Part shown: in pieces, positions 1-8,300 of the stretch | Layout: each line of letters begins with the position of its first letter | Position numbering within the stretch: position 1 is the first letter of the stretch | Notes under the pieces: generated by a model | What the model saw: only the letters and a program-made list of their open reading frames with translations | Told to the model about the DNA's origin: nothing | Database searches by the model: none | Position numbers and translations under genes: made by a program | Assembly: GCF_007741475.1 (NCBI RefSeq) | Contig: NZ_CP036261.1 | Coordinates: forward strand, 1,984,001-2,048,000 | Origin: Rosistilla ulvae | GTDB taxonomy: Bacteria > Planctomycetota > Planctomycetia > Pirellulales > Pirellulaceae | Direction: 5' to 3' | Length of the DNA: 64,000 bases

Positions 1-50
1 GCCACGACGGCTTCGGCAAGCGAACGGACACTAATCAACAACGGTGCCAT
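1..50 (-). CDS. N-terminus of a probable (5-formylfuran-3-yl)methyl phosphate synthase (MfnB-like), cut by left edge
   Basis: Only about 16 codons are visible: an ATG at 50 followed by APLLISVRSLAEAVV, running off the window. The pattern (hydrophobic strand LLISVR followed by a helix with AEA) is the start of a TIM barrel and closely resembles the N-terminus of MfnB, which makes the furan precursor of methanofuran; planctomycetes carry methanofuran/tetrahydromethanopterin C1 genes. With so few residues the call is tentative; another TIM-barrel enzyme is possible. It lies downstream of, and on the same strand as, the gene at 357-2003, but a terminator separates them. Confidence 0.45.
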   Translation of the reverse strand, partial: MAPLLISVRSLAEAVV

Positions 51-245
51 TTCGTTTTGCGAATCGTCATCGCGGGCCGCGTTTTGCGATCGCAAGCCGG
101 TCGTCTCGTTTATGTTCTTCAGCAATCCTGTCTCTTTTCGTGAATGGCCGACCCGCAGAATGAAGCGTCCTCGAGAAGCCGATTGTAGCACGTCTCGGCG
201 TTTTCAGACGCGGAGGCGAGATCGTGGCGGCGGTCGCAGCATGGC

Positions 246-288
246 AAAAACGGCTCGCCACGGCGGACAGAATGCCCGCCTGGCGAGC
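246..288 (-). terminator. Rho-independent terminator after the 357-2003 gene
   Basis: GCTCGCCA at 253-260 pairs with TGGCGAGC at 281-288, and inner GGCGG (262-266) pairs with CCGCC (276-280), giving a long GC-rich stem. Read on the minus strand the stem is followed almost directly by a run of five T (complement of 246-250). It sits about 70 bases past the stop of the minus-strand gene ending at 357. The rest of 51-356 holds no convincing gene; it must also contain the promoter of the edge gene starting at 50. Confidence 0.75.
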
Positions 289-356
289 TGGTGATGAACT
301 CGAAGCCCCCGCGATCATCGAAGCAGATGGTGCGGGAGGGAAAACGCTTTGGTCGA

Positions 357-2003
357 TTACGATTGGATCGGTGTGAGCTGAACCGCGTCGACCGTCGGTT
401 CGGTTTGATCGGCCCCCATTTGCAGATCGTCTTCGATTTCGATCGGTGGAATCGATTTGTCTCCATCGATCTTCACCTGGTAGCGATACTTTCCCGCTGG
501 CGGTGCGAATTTGGTTCGGAATTGCAATCGCGTCTCTTCACCCGGCAACAGCCATCGCCCGTATCCGGCTCGCATCTCGACGACGCGGCCAAACGCATCG
601 ACCATCTTCAGACTGGCTTGAACCGGTAGATGCATTTGCCCCGTATTGCGGATCGGCAGAACAAAGGCCGGCGGATCGGTGCTTCCATCCCAGACCAAGG
701 GAGCGCATTGAATCTGAGGTGTTTGTTCCGTTCGGGCCAGTAAGGCAACGGGGATCGAAAAATCTCCTACAACCTCGTCGCTGTCCGATTTGACGATCAC
801 ATTCAATTGAGTGTAGCTGTTTTGATCGCTGAGTTCATGGGCATTGAGGGTCAGCAAAAATTTGCGTTTAGAACCCGCGCGGAGCTTCAAATCGGTGGGG
901 CTGACGTCCAGCCCGTCAACAAACGCGTCGGCGTTGTTGGGATGGATCGCAACCTGGACGTCTTTCGGACTGTTGTTCTTGATTTCGACAGCGACACGTC
1001 GGTTGCCACCGCGCCGCATCGACAGTTCCACTTGACTTGGCGAGACCGACACATCGCGCGCTGCTTGAATCAACATCGCGTCCTGAGCCGGAAAGTCACC
1101 CGTCTGAACCGAGACTGGGAAGACTTCCTTTTTGCGAGTTCGACGGTTGGTGATGATCGCGAGTTCCATCTCATGCTCGCCGGGAAAGGCAGCTTCGGGC
1201 AGTCGATGTTCCAACCGGATCCGCGCGCCGGGAAGGATCCGCACGTCGTAGCGTTCGTCCGATTCGACCGTTTCGCGATTGGGCATGATCAAGGCAAAAG
1301 TGTTCCTGCCCGCACTGGATCCCGCGCGGGCAAGACCTGCTCGGACCTGGAATTCTAGCGGGCTTACGGTCGGGTTTGAGATCCACGCTCGGGCTTTGGC
1401 AAAACCGTCGTCTTCGATCAGTTCGACCGATTCGATATCCAGCTTTGCAGCGTCTTCGCCGCGGGCTCCCTTGACTCTTACATCGACTCGCAACAAATAA
1501 CGGGTCACAAATCGAATTCCCACGCGGCGCGTTTGGGTGTCCCCTGCATCGATGGGGCGTCGTTCGACGATCCGTCCCAGATCGGTGACCAACAGGCCAA
1601 ACGAATGGAAATTCGCTGAGGTTGTTGGGACTCGCAAACGACACTGAATCGTCGTCTGTTCGTTCTCCGCCAGTTTGATCTCAGCAGGGCTGAGCAGTTG
1701 GAGATTGTCGGGGGCGGGGGAATCGGTATCGGGCAGGATCGTCCCGTCTTGTTCTTGGCGTAACGAAACCGTCCTGACTTGCAGCACGGTGGCGCGATCG
1801 ACCGATTCGATATCAAACGTGATTGGGATTTGTTTGCCGCGAGAGGCTTCCAGTTTGTGCGACATCGGCGTCACGTGGAACGCCGGTTTCACGTTGGGGC
1901 GGAGCTTCAATTCTTGATTGAAGCCCTGGTGTTGAGCGACCGTCGGTCCGACGTGAAGGGCAACCATCGCGGAGGTCCAGGCGAGGATTTTGCGAAGTTT
2001 CAT
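357..2003 (-). CDS. exported immunoglobulin-like beta-sandwich protein, chaperone-like/DUF916-like
   Basis: 548 residues with a cleavable signal peptide (basic MKLRK, hydrophobic core, AQ near residue 23). The remainder is strand-rich with no long hydrophobic helix, so it is probably periplasmic or surface exposed. Residues about 40-150 resemble the first domain of PapD-type or DUF916 (WxL-interacting) proteins: an alternating strand, then an LSPAEIKLAENEQTTI-type segment and FHSFGLLVTDLG. Later parts look like repeated Ig-like or COG1470-type domains (for example SPSQVELSMRRGGNRRVAVEI). It starts only 50 bases after the secretin stop, so the two are surely co-transcribed. I infer a role in handling or displaying the small beta-rich proteins encoded next door; no family assignment is certain and no catalytic motif is visible. 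Confidence 0.8.
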   Translation of the reverse strand: MKLRKILAWTSAMVALHVGPTVAQHQGFNQELKLRPNVKPAFHVTPMSHKLEASRGKQIPITFDIESVDRATVLQVRTVSLRQEQDGTILPDTDSPAPDNLQLLSPAEIKLAENEQTTIQCRLRVPTTSANFHSFGLLVTDLGRIVERRPIDAGDTQTRRVGIRFVTRYLLRVDVRVKGARGEDAAKLDIESVELIEDDGFAKARAWISNPTVSPLEFQVRAGLARAGSSAGRNTFALIMPNRETVESDERYDVRILPGARIRLEHRLPEAAFPGEHEMELAIITNRRTRKKEVFPVSVQTGDFPAQDAMLIQAARDVSVSPSQVELSMRRGGNRRVAVEIKNNSPKDVQVAIHPNNADAFVDGLDVSPTDLKLRAGSKRKFLLTLNAHELSDQNSYTQLNVIVKSDSDEVVGDFSIPVALLARTEQTPQIQCAPLVWDGSTDPPAFVLPIRNTGQMHLPVQASLKMVDAFGRVVEMRAGYGRWLLPGEETRLQFRTKFAPPAGKYRYQVKIDGDKSIPPIEIEDDLQMGADQTEPTVDAVQLTPIQS

Positions 2004-2053
2004 GTTGGGGCTTTGTAATGCTGTGACGGACGAGGCGCAGCCGTGCGCGCGGG

Positions 2054-3571
2054 TTAGCGAGCGGGGGCAACCGCTTGCAAATTATCCGTGCTTTGGGGCG
2101 TTTGGAGCACCCGGACCTCTCCGTAGGCGTCCGGGTAAACAATTCGAGGTGAAATGAAGACTGTCACTTCGGCCTCTTCGTTTTGTCGATCGATTTGGCG
2201 AAACATCTTTCCGACCAGAGGCAGGCTTCCCAGGAACGGAACGCGGCTTTCGCGGTCGATCATTTGGCGATGGGTCAAACCACCAATCGTGATCGTTTCA
2301 CCATCGCGAACGTCGACCGTGGTGGTCACAAATCGGCGGTTGATCAACGGATAGGGACTCGCCAAATCGGGATCGGATCCCGTTTCGCGAATATCTTCGC
2401 TGACCTCGGCGCGTTTAATCGTGACCGTCACCATATCACCACGAATTACCGGGGTGATCTCGAGCACGATGCCGGATTCAACCTTCTCGATGTCTTGTCG
2501 ATAAAATACGTCACTGTTTCCCACTTGGGTGCTGAAAAACGTCTCGCGATTGATCGAGATCTGCGCCTCTTCGCCATTTTTCGCCATCACCCGCGGCGAT
2601 GCGGTGATGTCGAGATAGCCCTCTTGTTCCAAGCATCGCAAGAAATAGGCGGTCGTTCCGAAGTTGCCAAACAGATCACCGATCGAACCGGGCGAAAGCG
2701 TTCCGGACAGCGCTAGGCCCGAGAGGCCCGCGTTGATACCGCGGCTGCTGCCATCAGCCAAGATCTGTGTCAGGTCCATCCCAAACTGATACGACGTATC
2801 GGGGGAATGTACCGTCACCATGGCTTCTAGGATGACTTGCGGTTGCGGTTGATCGGCATTCTGTAGTTCTCGGATGATTTCATCGGTCAGTTCTTGTGGC
2901 GCGTGAATGACCATCAGGTTCCGTTTGCCAACGTTCCTCACGTAATGCTGGAGGTTTTCAGGCAATAGGGGCAGTAAGTCGTCTGGTGCGTAATGTCGTG
3001 GCTGGTAATCCATCTTGACCGACAGATAGCGAAACAGCGCCGATGACGGATCGGATGTTCCGACCAAATATTGCCCGTTACGCATGCCCCAGATAAAACC
3101 AAGCGGCATCAAAATCTGTTCGAGCGCTTGTTCAAAGGGAACGCCTTCGAAGACCGCTGTCGCAACACCGGTAACTTGGTCGTCGATTACGACGTTTGCT
3201 TTGGCCTGCGCGGCGAGTGATTGAATCGCTTCTCGGATGTCGGTCTCTTCAAAAATCTCATCGACCAACGGGCTCATTGCAACCTGGGATACGTGTGTCA
3301 CACGTCGAATGAACGATGAGAATTCATCGCTGGTGTCGGCGTGGAGACTCGATTTGGGATTGGGCAGGCGGTTGGGCGTGGAGAGCGCTCCGGGTTTGTT
3401 GGCGACACGGAGCGTTTCTAGCAAGATCTCGTCGAGTGAACGCTGCGGTGTCGAGGGCGTCGTTTGACAGCCAGACAGCAATGTCAACAGTCCGATGATC
3501 ATCGACAGAGCGATTTGCCGTGCCCAGGCGTTAGCGCATAGGGCTTTGACAGGGTATCTGATTCGAATCAT
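2054..3571 (-). CDS. lipoprotein secretin (type II/III secretion GspD/PilQ superfamily)
   Basis: 505 residues. A lipobox LLSGC (Cys35) follows a hydrophobic segment, indicating an outer-membrane lipoprotein. Residues about 100-170 fit the small secretin/TonB N-terminal (STN) domain (DIREAIQSLAAQAKANVVID), then an N1-like domain (about 185-245), then the C-terminal secretin core with its hallmarks: VILEAMVTV, DITASPRVMAKNGEEAQI, and near the end VDVRDGETITIGGL followed by VPFLGSLPLVGKMF. At 505 residues it is shorter than GspD (about 650). No ATPase, inner-membrane platform or pseudopilin gene is visible nearby, so it is not a standard type II or type IV pilus locus. It forms a cluster with an exported Ig-like protein downstream and a small beta-rich protein upstream. 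An internal start at Met24 would still keep the lipobox. Confidence 0.9.
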   Translation of the reverse strand: MIRIRYPVKALCANAWARQIALSMIIGLLTLLSGCQTTPSTPQRSLDEILLETLRVANKPGALSTPNRLPNPKSSLHADTSDEFSSFIRRVTHVSQVAMSPLVDEIFEETDIREAIQSLAAQAKANVVIDDQVTGVATAVFEGVPFEQALEQILMPLGFIWGMRNGQYLVGTSDPSSALFRYLSVKMDYQPRHYAPDDLLPLLPENLQHYVRNVGKRNLMVIHAPQELTDEIIRELQNADQPQPQVILEAMVTVHSPDTSYQFGMDLTQILADGSSRGINAGLSGLALSGTLSPGSIGDLFGNFGTTAYFLRCLEQEGYLDITASPRVMAKNGEEAQISINRETFFSTQVGNSDVFYRQDIEKVESGIVLEITPVIRGDMVTVTIKRAEVSEDIRETGSDPDLASPYPLINRRFVTTTVDVRDGETITIGGLTHRQMIDRESRVPFLGSLPLVGKMFRQIDRQNEEAEVTVFISPRIVYPDAYGEVRVLQTPQSTDNLQAVAPAR

Positions 3572-3640
3572 CCGTGATGTCGTCAGGGTTGGAGATGCAG
3601 GTGCCGACGTTCGCGTTGCACGACGTCGTTGTCAAACGCG

Positions 3641-3671
3641 ATCGACGGTCGTATCAGTCACGACCGTCGAT
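3641..3671 (-). promoter_or_regulatory. perfect 12-bp intercistronic stem-loop
   Basis: ATCGACGGTCGT at 3641-3652 and ACGACCGTCGAT at 3660-3671 are exact reverse complements with a seven-base loop. It lies between the small exported protein (stop at 3728) and the secretin (start 3571). In the minus-strand transcript only a short T run follows, so it is more likely a transcript-stabilising or partial-termination structure than a full terminator. Such stem-loops after the first gene let a structural subunit be made in excess over downstream genes; that role here is inferred. Confidence 0.6.
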
Positions 3672-3727
3672 TCAGAACGGGGGCTGGCGGCGTTGTTGGA
3701 GTGTTTCCCCGCAACGCATCGCCCAAG

Positions 3728-4249
3728 CTATTTGGCCGTGATGGTACCCGTTACCGTCAACTCGTAGTCACCAGCTGCCAGGTCGGTGAAGGTCTCTTCG
3801 ACGAGGCTGACCCCAAGATCGAAACTGGCGGCACCAGGGGCCGATGATTCGGCCGCTACGGAAGCGATTTCACTCGACGACGCATAAGAGGTGCTGGCCG
3901 ATGGAGTGGTCACGCTCCAGGCATCGCCAGCGACCTTGGCCAGTGTCACCAAGGCATCTCGTTTGTAGCTGCTGTCGGCGGTGTGCGTAAACGCTTGGTC
4001 GGTCTGGAATACCGCGATCGCTCCCGCGGTGTTGTTTGCCGTCACCAACCAGCGTTGGGCTGGGAAGCTTTGATCGTTGTCGGTTTCGTCGTGGATTTGC
4101 GAGATTTCGCTAGTGGGGGCCGTAATCGACAGGGTCGATGGAACGGTAATGCGGAACAACTCACTGTCGGTGACTTGAGCGTGTCCACTGGCAGCGAAAG
4201 CCAAAGACATACCGAGCGAAAGAACTGGGGCAATTGGATTGCGGAACAT
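3728..4249 (-). CDS. small exported beta-rich protein, subunit-like (paralogue A)
   Basis: About 173 residues from the ATG at 4249, chosen because GAGG lies nine bases upstream and it begins a clean signal peptide (MFRNPIAPVLSLGMSLAFAASGHAQ). The longer frame from 4291 adds 14 residues without support. The mature part is all-beta in character, with FRITVPSTLSITAP at its start and GDYELTVTGTITAK at its end, reminiscent of pilin-like, DUF4402-like or WxL-like beta sandwiches. It shares the block AGAIAxFxTDQAFTHT...KRDA with the divergent gene at 4764-5306, so they are clear paralogues. First gene of the cluster with the secretin and Ig-like protein; inferred to be the exported or surface substrate. 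No cysteines are needed for the fold as far as I can see, and no enzyme motif is present. Confidence 0.8.
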   Translation of the reverse strand: MFRNPIAPVLSLGMSLAFAASGHAQVTDSELFRITVPSTLSITAPTSEISQIHDETDNDQSFPAQRWLVTANNTAGAIAVFQTDQAFTHTADSSYKRDALVTLAKVAGDAWSVTTPSASTSYASSSEIASVAAESSAPGAASFDLGVSLVEETFTDLAAGDYELTVTGTITAK

Positions 4250-4763
4250 TGTCTGAACCTCGTTGAAAAACAGGGGTACCGATGTATACATCGGCCGTGG
4301 GTAGAGTGATGAACAGCCGAAGTGACTGTTTCAGCACATTAAATCGTTATGTCTGCCCCATTTTCCCGGCTTGTGTTGTCGTCTGAAGTGACGGCAACGC
4401 CCCAAAGCCGGTCGCAGCTCGCACGCTGCCAATTTCGCAGTCGTGATTTGCTGTGCGAAATTAATAAGTCAGAAACGTGGCGCTGGCAAAGAAAACAAGC
4501 CGATATTTCCCCCGTTTTACCAAGGTAATGCGTTGCTCCTATCGCATCTCCCCCGGTAGAGTGGATTGATGTGACCGTGTCGGTAGTTAGAGACATTGAC
4601 TAACGAAACCAACCGCCTGCGGAAAGATCTGTCGTGAAAATCCCCCAACAAACGGATGCATCGGAATGCCCTAATAATTTGCGGCCAGCGGCTTGTTGGA
4701 AGCTATTCTTGATTCAACGAACAACCACCCCCCTTTTCCCCTGATCTCCCTTTGGTACTAAGT
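4250..4763. promoter_or_regulatory. divergent intergenic region between two paralogous exported proteins, with palindrome
   Basis: This 514-base gap separates divergent paralogues and should hold both promoters. The clearest structure is a perfect 9-bp inverted repeat, AATTTCGCA (4431-4439) and TGCGAAATT (4454-4462), with a 14-base spacer, suited to a dimeric regulator or an RNA hairpin. An 85-codon minus-strand frame (4339-4596) has no signal, motif or convincing ribosome site and I do not call it. The region is notably AT-richer and more T/A-tract rich than neighbouring coding DNA. Confidence 0.5.
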
Positions 4764-5306
4764 ATGACACGTATCATTCGACCCCTCTTGGCTTCCGCTG
4801 TTGCGCTGCCGCTTTTGGTTTCCGTTGTCCAGGCGCAAGAGACCCAAGATCAACAACGGTTCCAGGTCCGAGTGCCCGGTTTGGTGGCGATCAATGCCAC
4901 CAACAGTCTCGCAGAGATGGAACACGATCTGACCGAGGCCAATCAGACATTTGAATGGCAGCCCTGGCAGGTGACGTGCAATAACGTCGCTGGCGCGATC
5001 GCTACGTTTGAAACCGATCAGGCTTTCACGCACACTACAAATGCTTCTGTAAAACGCGATGCGTTTTTGTTCCTGTCCAATGCCAGCGGTAGCATCTTTC
5101 TTGCTTCCGACGATTGGAGAGTCACTCATTTTGCAGATGAGACCGACTACAAAATGGGAGATGGCGTCGCCATGGTTACGGCCGAAGTGACCGGAGCTAG
5201 CGATGGAAAGTTCCTTTTGCGCGTCGTCTATTTGGAAGAGAACCTCGCAGAGACGATCGCTGGCGATTACGAGTTGACGGTGATCGGTACGATCACCCCC
5301 AAGTAG
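4764..5306 (+). CDS. small exported beta-rich protein, subunit-like (paralogue B)
   Basis: 180 residues from the ATG at 4764 (MTRIIRPLLASAVALPLLVSVVQAQ is a textbook signal peptide); an upstream in-frame TTG at 4752 adds four residues and is less likely. No strong Shine-Dalgarno is seen. The mature protein parallels the product of 3728-4249 across its length: RFQVRVPGLVAINATNS, the shared GAIATFETDQAFTHT and KRDAF block, and the terminal GDYELTVIGTITPK. It is transcribed away from the secretin cluster. Inferred to be an alternative or second subunit of the same surface system. No known enzymatic family is recognised. Confidence 0.8.
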   Translation: MTRIIRPLLASAVALPLLVSVVQAQETQDQQRFQVRVPGLVAINATNSLAEMEHDLTEANQTFEWQPWQVTCNNVAGAIATFETDQAFTHTTNASVKRDAFLFLSNASGSIFLASDDWRVTHFADETDYKMGDGVAMVTAEVTGASDGKFLLRVVYLEENLAETIAGDYELTVIGTITPK

Positions 5307-5353
5307 GTGCGGTTGGGCTTGCGGCCGTGTTGCGATCTGTGCAGCACCGACAG

Positions 5354-8300
5354 CTAGTATTTCTTTTGTTGCACGCCGGGAGCCACTTTGGGGCGTGTGA
5401 TCAGCAGTTTGTAATGTCCGGGGCCCAACAGATCGTCGATTCGATCGCGCAGTTCATTGTTGACCTGGACCTTGTACTTTTGGCTCCGCATCACCACGGC
5501 TTCGCCCGTCTTCAGGTGCATCGAGACCATCAGTTCCTGTCCGCCGGGATAACCGCGAAGGACCTCGCGAACGTGAGGCAACATCTCGTCGTGGGTCGTT
5601 TCGTCGAGATCGAGTAAGATCCCGCGGGTGTATTTGGCGTCGAGTTCATCCAGCGGTACCAATTCGTTGACGATCAAGTTGATCTCGTCGCCACCACCAC
5701 GCCGATCGACGACACCGCGCACGATCAAGACCGCGTCGGGGAGAACCATCTCGCCCATCTTTTGATAGCCGTCGGGCCAGAGGATGCAGCGAATCGGGCC
5801 CTCGACATCCTCGAGGTCAAAGTTCGCATACTTCGACGGCGCACCGGGCTTTGGGTTTTTGGTGTGGGCGATTTTAATCGAACTCATCATTCCGCCGATG
5901 ATCACTTCGGTGCGATCCTCGCACTCGATCAATTGGCTGGTTTTGTGCGTCCGGAAGGTGCTCAGTTTCTGTTCGAATTCGGCCAGCGGATGGCTGGTCA
6001 GGTAATATCCCAGAACCTCTTTTTCAGCCAGCATCGCTTGCCGTTCGGGCCAGTCTTCGACGTCGGGCAGGGCGTTGGTGGGATCCTCGTCCTCTTCCTC
6101 CTCGACAGCGTCTTCAAATTCACCAAACAGGCTCTTTTGACCGCTCTTGCGATCGGCAAGCGCCGCCGCTCCGCTTTGCAAGGCGCGATCCAACGCGGCG
6201 TGCAGTTGTCCGCGTTTGCCAAAGTCGTCCATGGCACCGGCTTTGATCAACGTTTCGACCGCCGCGCGATTACATCGTTGCGGATCGACCCGTTCGCAAA
6301 AATCGAAGATGTCTTTGAACGGTCCATTGGCGTGCCGTTCCTCCGCGATCGCGACCGCGGTCCCACCGCCGCAACCCTTGATCGCCGACATGCCAAAGAT
6401 GATCTTTCCGTCGGAAACCGAGAAGTCCGAATCGCTAACGTTGACGTTCGGATTAACGATCTCGATGTTCATCCGTTGGCAATCTTCCATGTGCTCGATA
6501 AGCGCATCCTTACGCTTAAAGTTCCGCCCGCTGATGTCGCTCGACAACAACGCCGCCATGAACTCCACCGGATAGTGGGCTTTGAGATATGCGGTTTGGA
6601 AAGCTACCAACGCATAAGCTGTCGAGTGCGACTTGTTGAAGCCGTAGCCAGCGAACTTTTGGATCATCACCCAAATGTCGTCGGCCTCTTTCTTCGTAAG
6701 CCCGTTGGCGATCGTCCCCTCGATGAACTTCTCGTGGTTCTGGTTGATCAGCGCTTCTTTTTTCTTACTGATCGCCTTAATACAGGTGTACGCGTTGGCC
6801 AGCGGGATGCCGCCCAAGCGGTTCAAAATCCGCATCACCTGTTCTTGGTAAACCATCACCGAGTTGGTTTCGGCGAGGATCTCTTCGAGCACCGGGTGCT
6901 TGTATTCCGGCTCTTCCTTGCCGTGTTTCACGTTCACGTAGGTATCGACCATACCGCCCTCCAACGGGCCGGGACGATACAACGCCGCTGTCGCGATGAT
7001 GTCGTGGAAACTATCCGGTTTCATCCGCTGCAACAGGTCGCGAATACCACCGGATTCCAGCTGGAAAACACCTTTGGTTTCACCGCGCTGCAGCAGCGCG
7101 TAGCTGGCCTTGTCGTCCAGCGGGAAGTTCTGAGGATCGATCCGCTCGCCGGTGGTCTGTTCGATCAGATCGACGGCCTTGCTGAGGATCGTGAGGTTGC
7201 GAAGCCCCAAGAAATCCATCTTCAACAGGCCGGCGGATTCCACGTCGTTCATCGACCACTGCGTGATCACGTCCTGCTTGCCGGGAACCCGACCGATCGG
7301 CAGGTATTCCGACAGCGGTTTATCCGCGATCACAACCGCCGCGGCGTGGGTGCCGACGTTCCGCGCCAGCCCCTCGATCCGCATCGCCAGGTCCAACAGT
7401 TCGCGGACCTCCGAATCGCCGTCGTAAGTCTTCTGCAGCTCCTCGTTCTTTTCGAGCGCTTTGGCGATCGTGATCTTTAGTTCGTCGGGAACCATCTCGG
7501 TGATCTGGTTCACGCGAAACAGCGGGATCCCCAATGCGCGGCCTACATCTTTGATCGCCGCGCGAGCCGCCAAGGTTCCAAACGTACCGATCTGGCAAAC
7601 GTTATCGTGCCCGTATTTCTCCTTCACGTAGTCGATTACTTCGACCCGGCGGTCCTTGTCGAAGTCGACGTCGATATCTGGCGGCTCTTTCCGGTTTTCA
7701 TCCAAGAACCGCTCGAACAGCAGATCGTATTTCAGCGGGCAGACGTGCGACAGATACAACGCATAACAAACGATCGCCCCTACACCGCTACCACGAACCG
7801 TCGCCCAGATGCCTTTACTGCGGCCGTGTAAAACAAAGTCCCATACGATCAAGAAGTAGGTCGGGAAACCGAGCTTGTCGATCACGCCCAGTTCGCGTTC
7901 GAGCCGCGCGTGCACCTCTTCGGAAAGGTCGCCGTCATCTCCATCGGGCAGCCGATCGCGGTCGCCCTTGTAACGGTCTTTCAGCCCCGTGATACATAGC
8001 TCACGCAGATATTGGGTAGCTGTCTTATTTTCGGGAACTTCGAAATTTGGAAAGTAGAACTTGCCGAGGTTGAGTTCCAAGTTGACCGAATCGGCGATCT
8101 CCTGGCTGCGCGCAACAGCGTCCTCGAGTCCGGGGAACTTCTCGTACATCTGGTCGGGCGTGCGCAGGAAGTACTGGTTCCCGTCCATCTTCATCCGCGA
8201 CGTATCGGTCCGGAAGCGGCCGGTGTTGATGCACAACATCACATCCTGAGCTTCAGCATCGTCGGGATCGACGTAGTGGCAATCGCTGGTCGCGACGACG

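Noticed and set aside
2054-3571. Standard type II secretion or type IV pilus secretin
   Set aside because: No GspE/PilB ATPase, GspF/PilC platform or pseudopilin gene is adjacent in the visible window, so a conventional system is not supported here.
4250-4763. Cyclic-di-GMP or other riboswitch upstream of the small exported genes
   Set aside because: A few GC-rich blocks (CCAAAGCC, GGTCGCAG) recall GEMM pieces, but the required order of conserved segments is missing.
5762-7480. 572-codon plus-strand open frame
   Set aside because: Entirely antisense to dnaE; frame is open because of the host codon bias, with no motif of its own.
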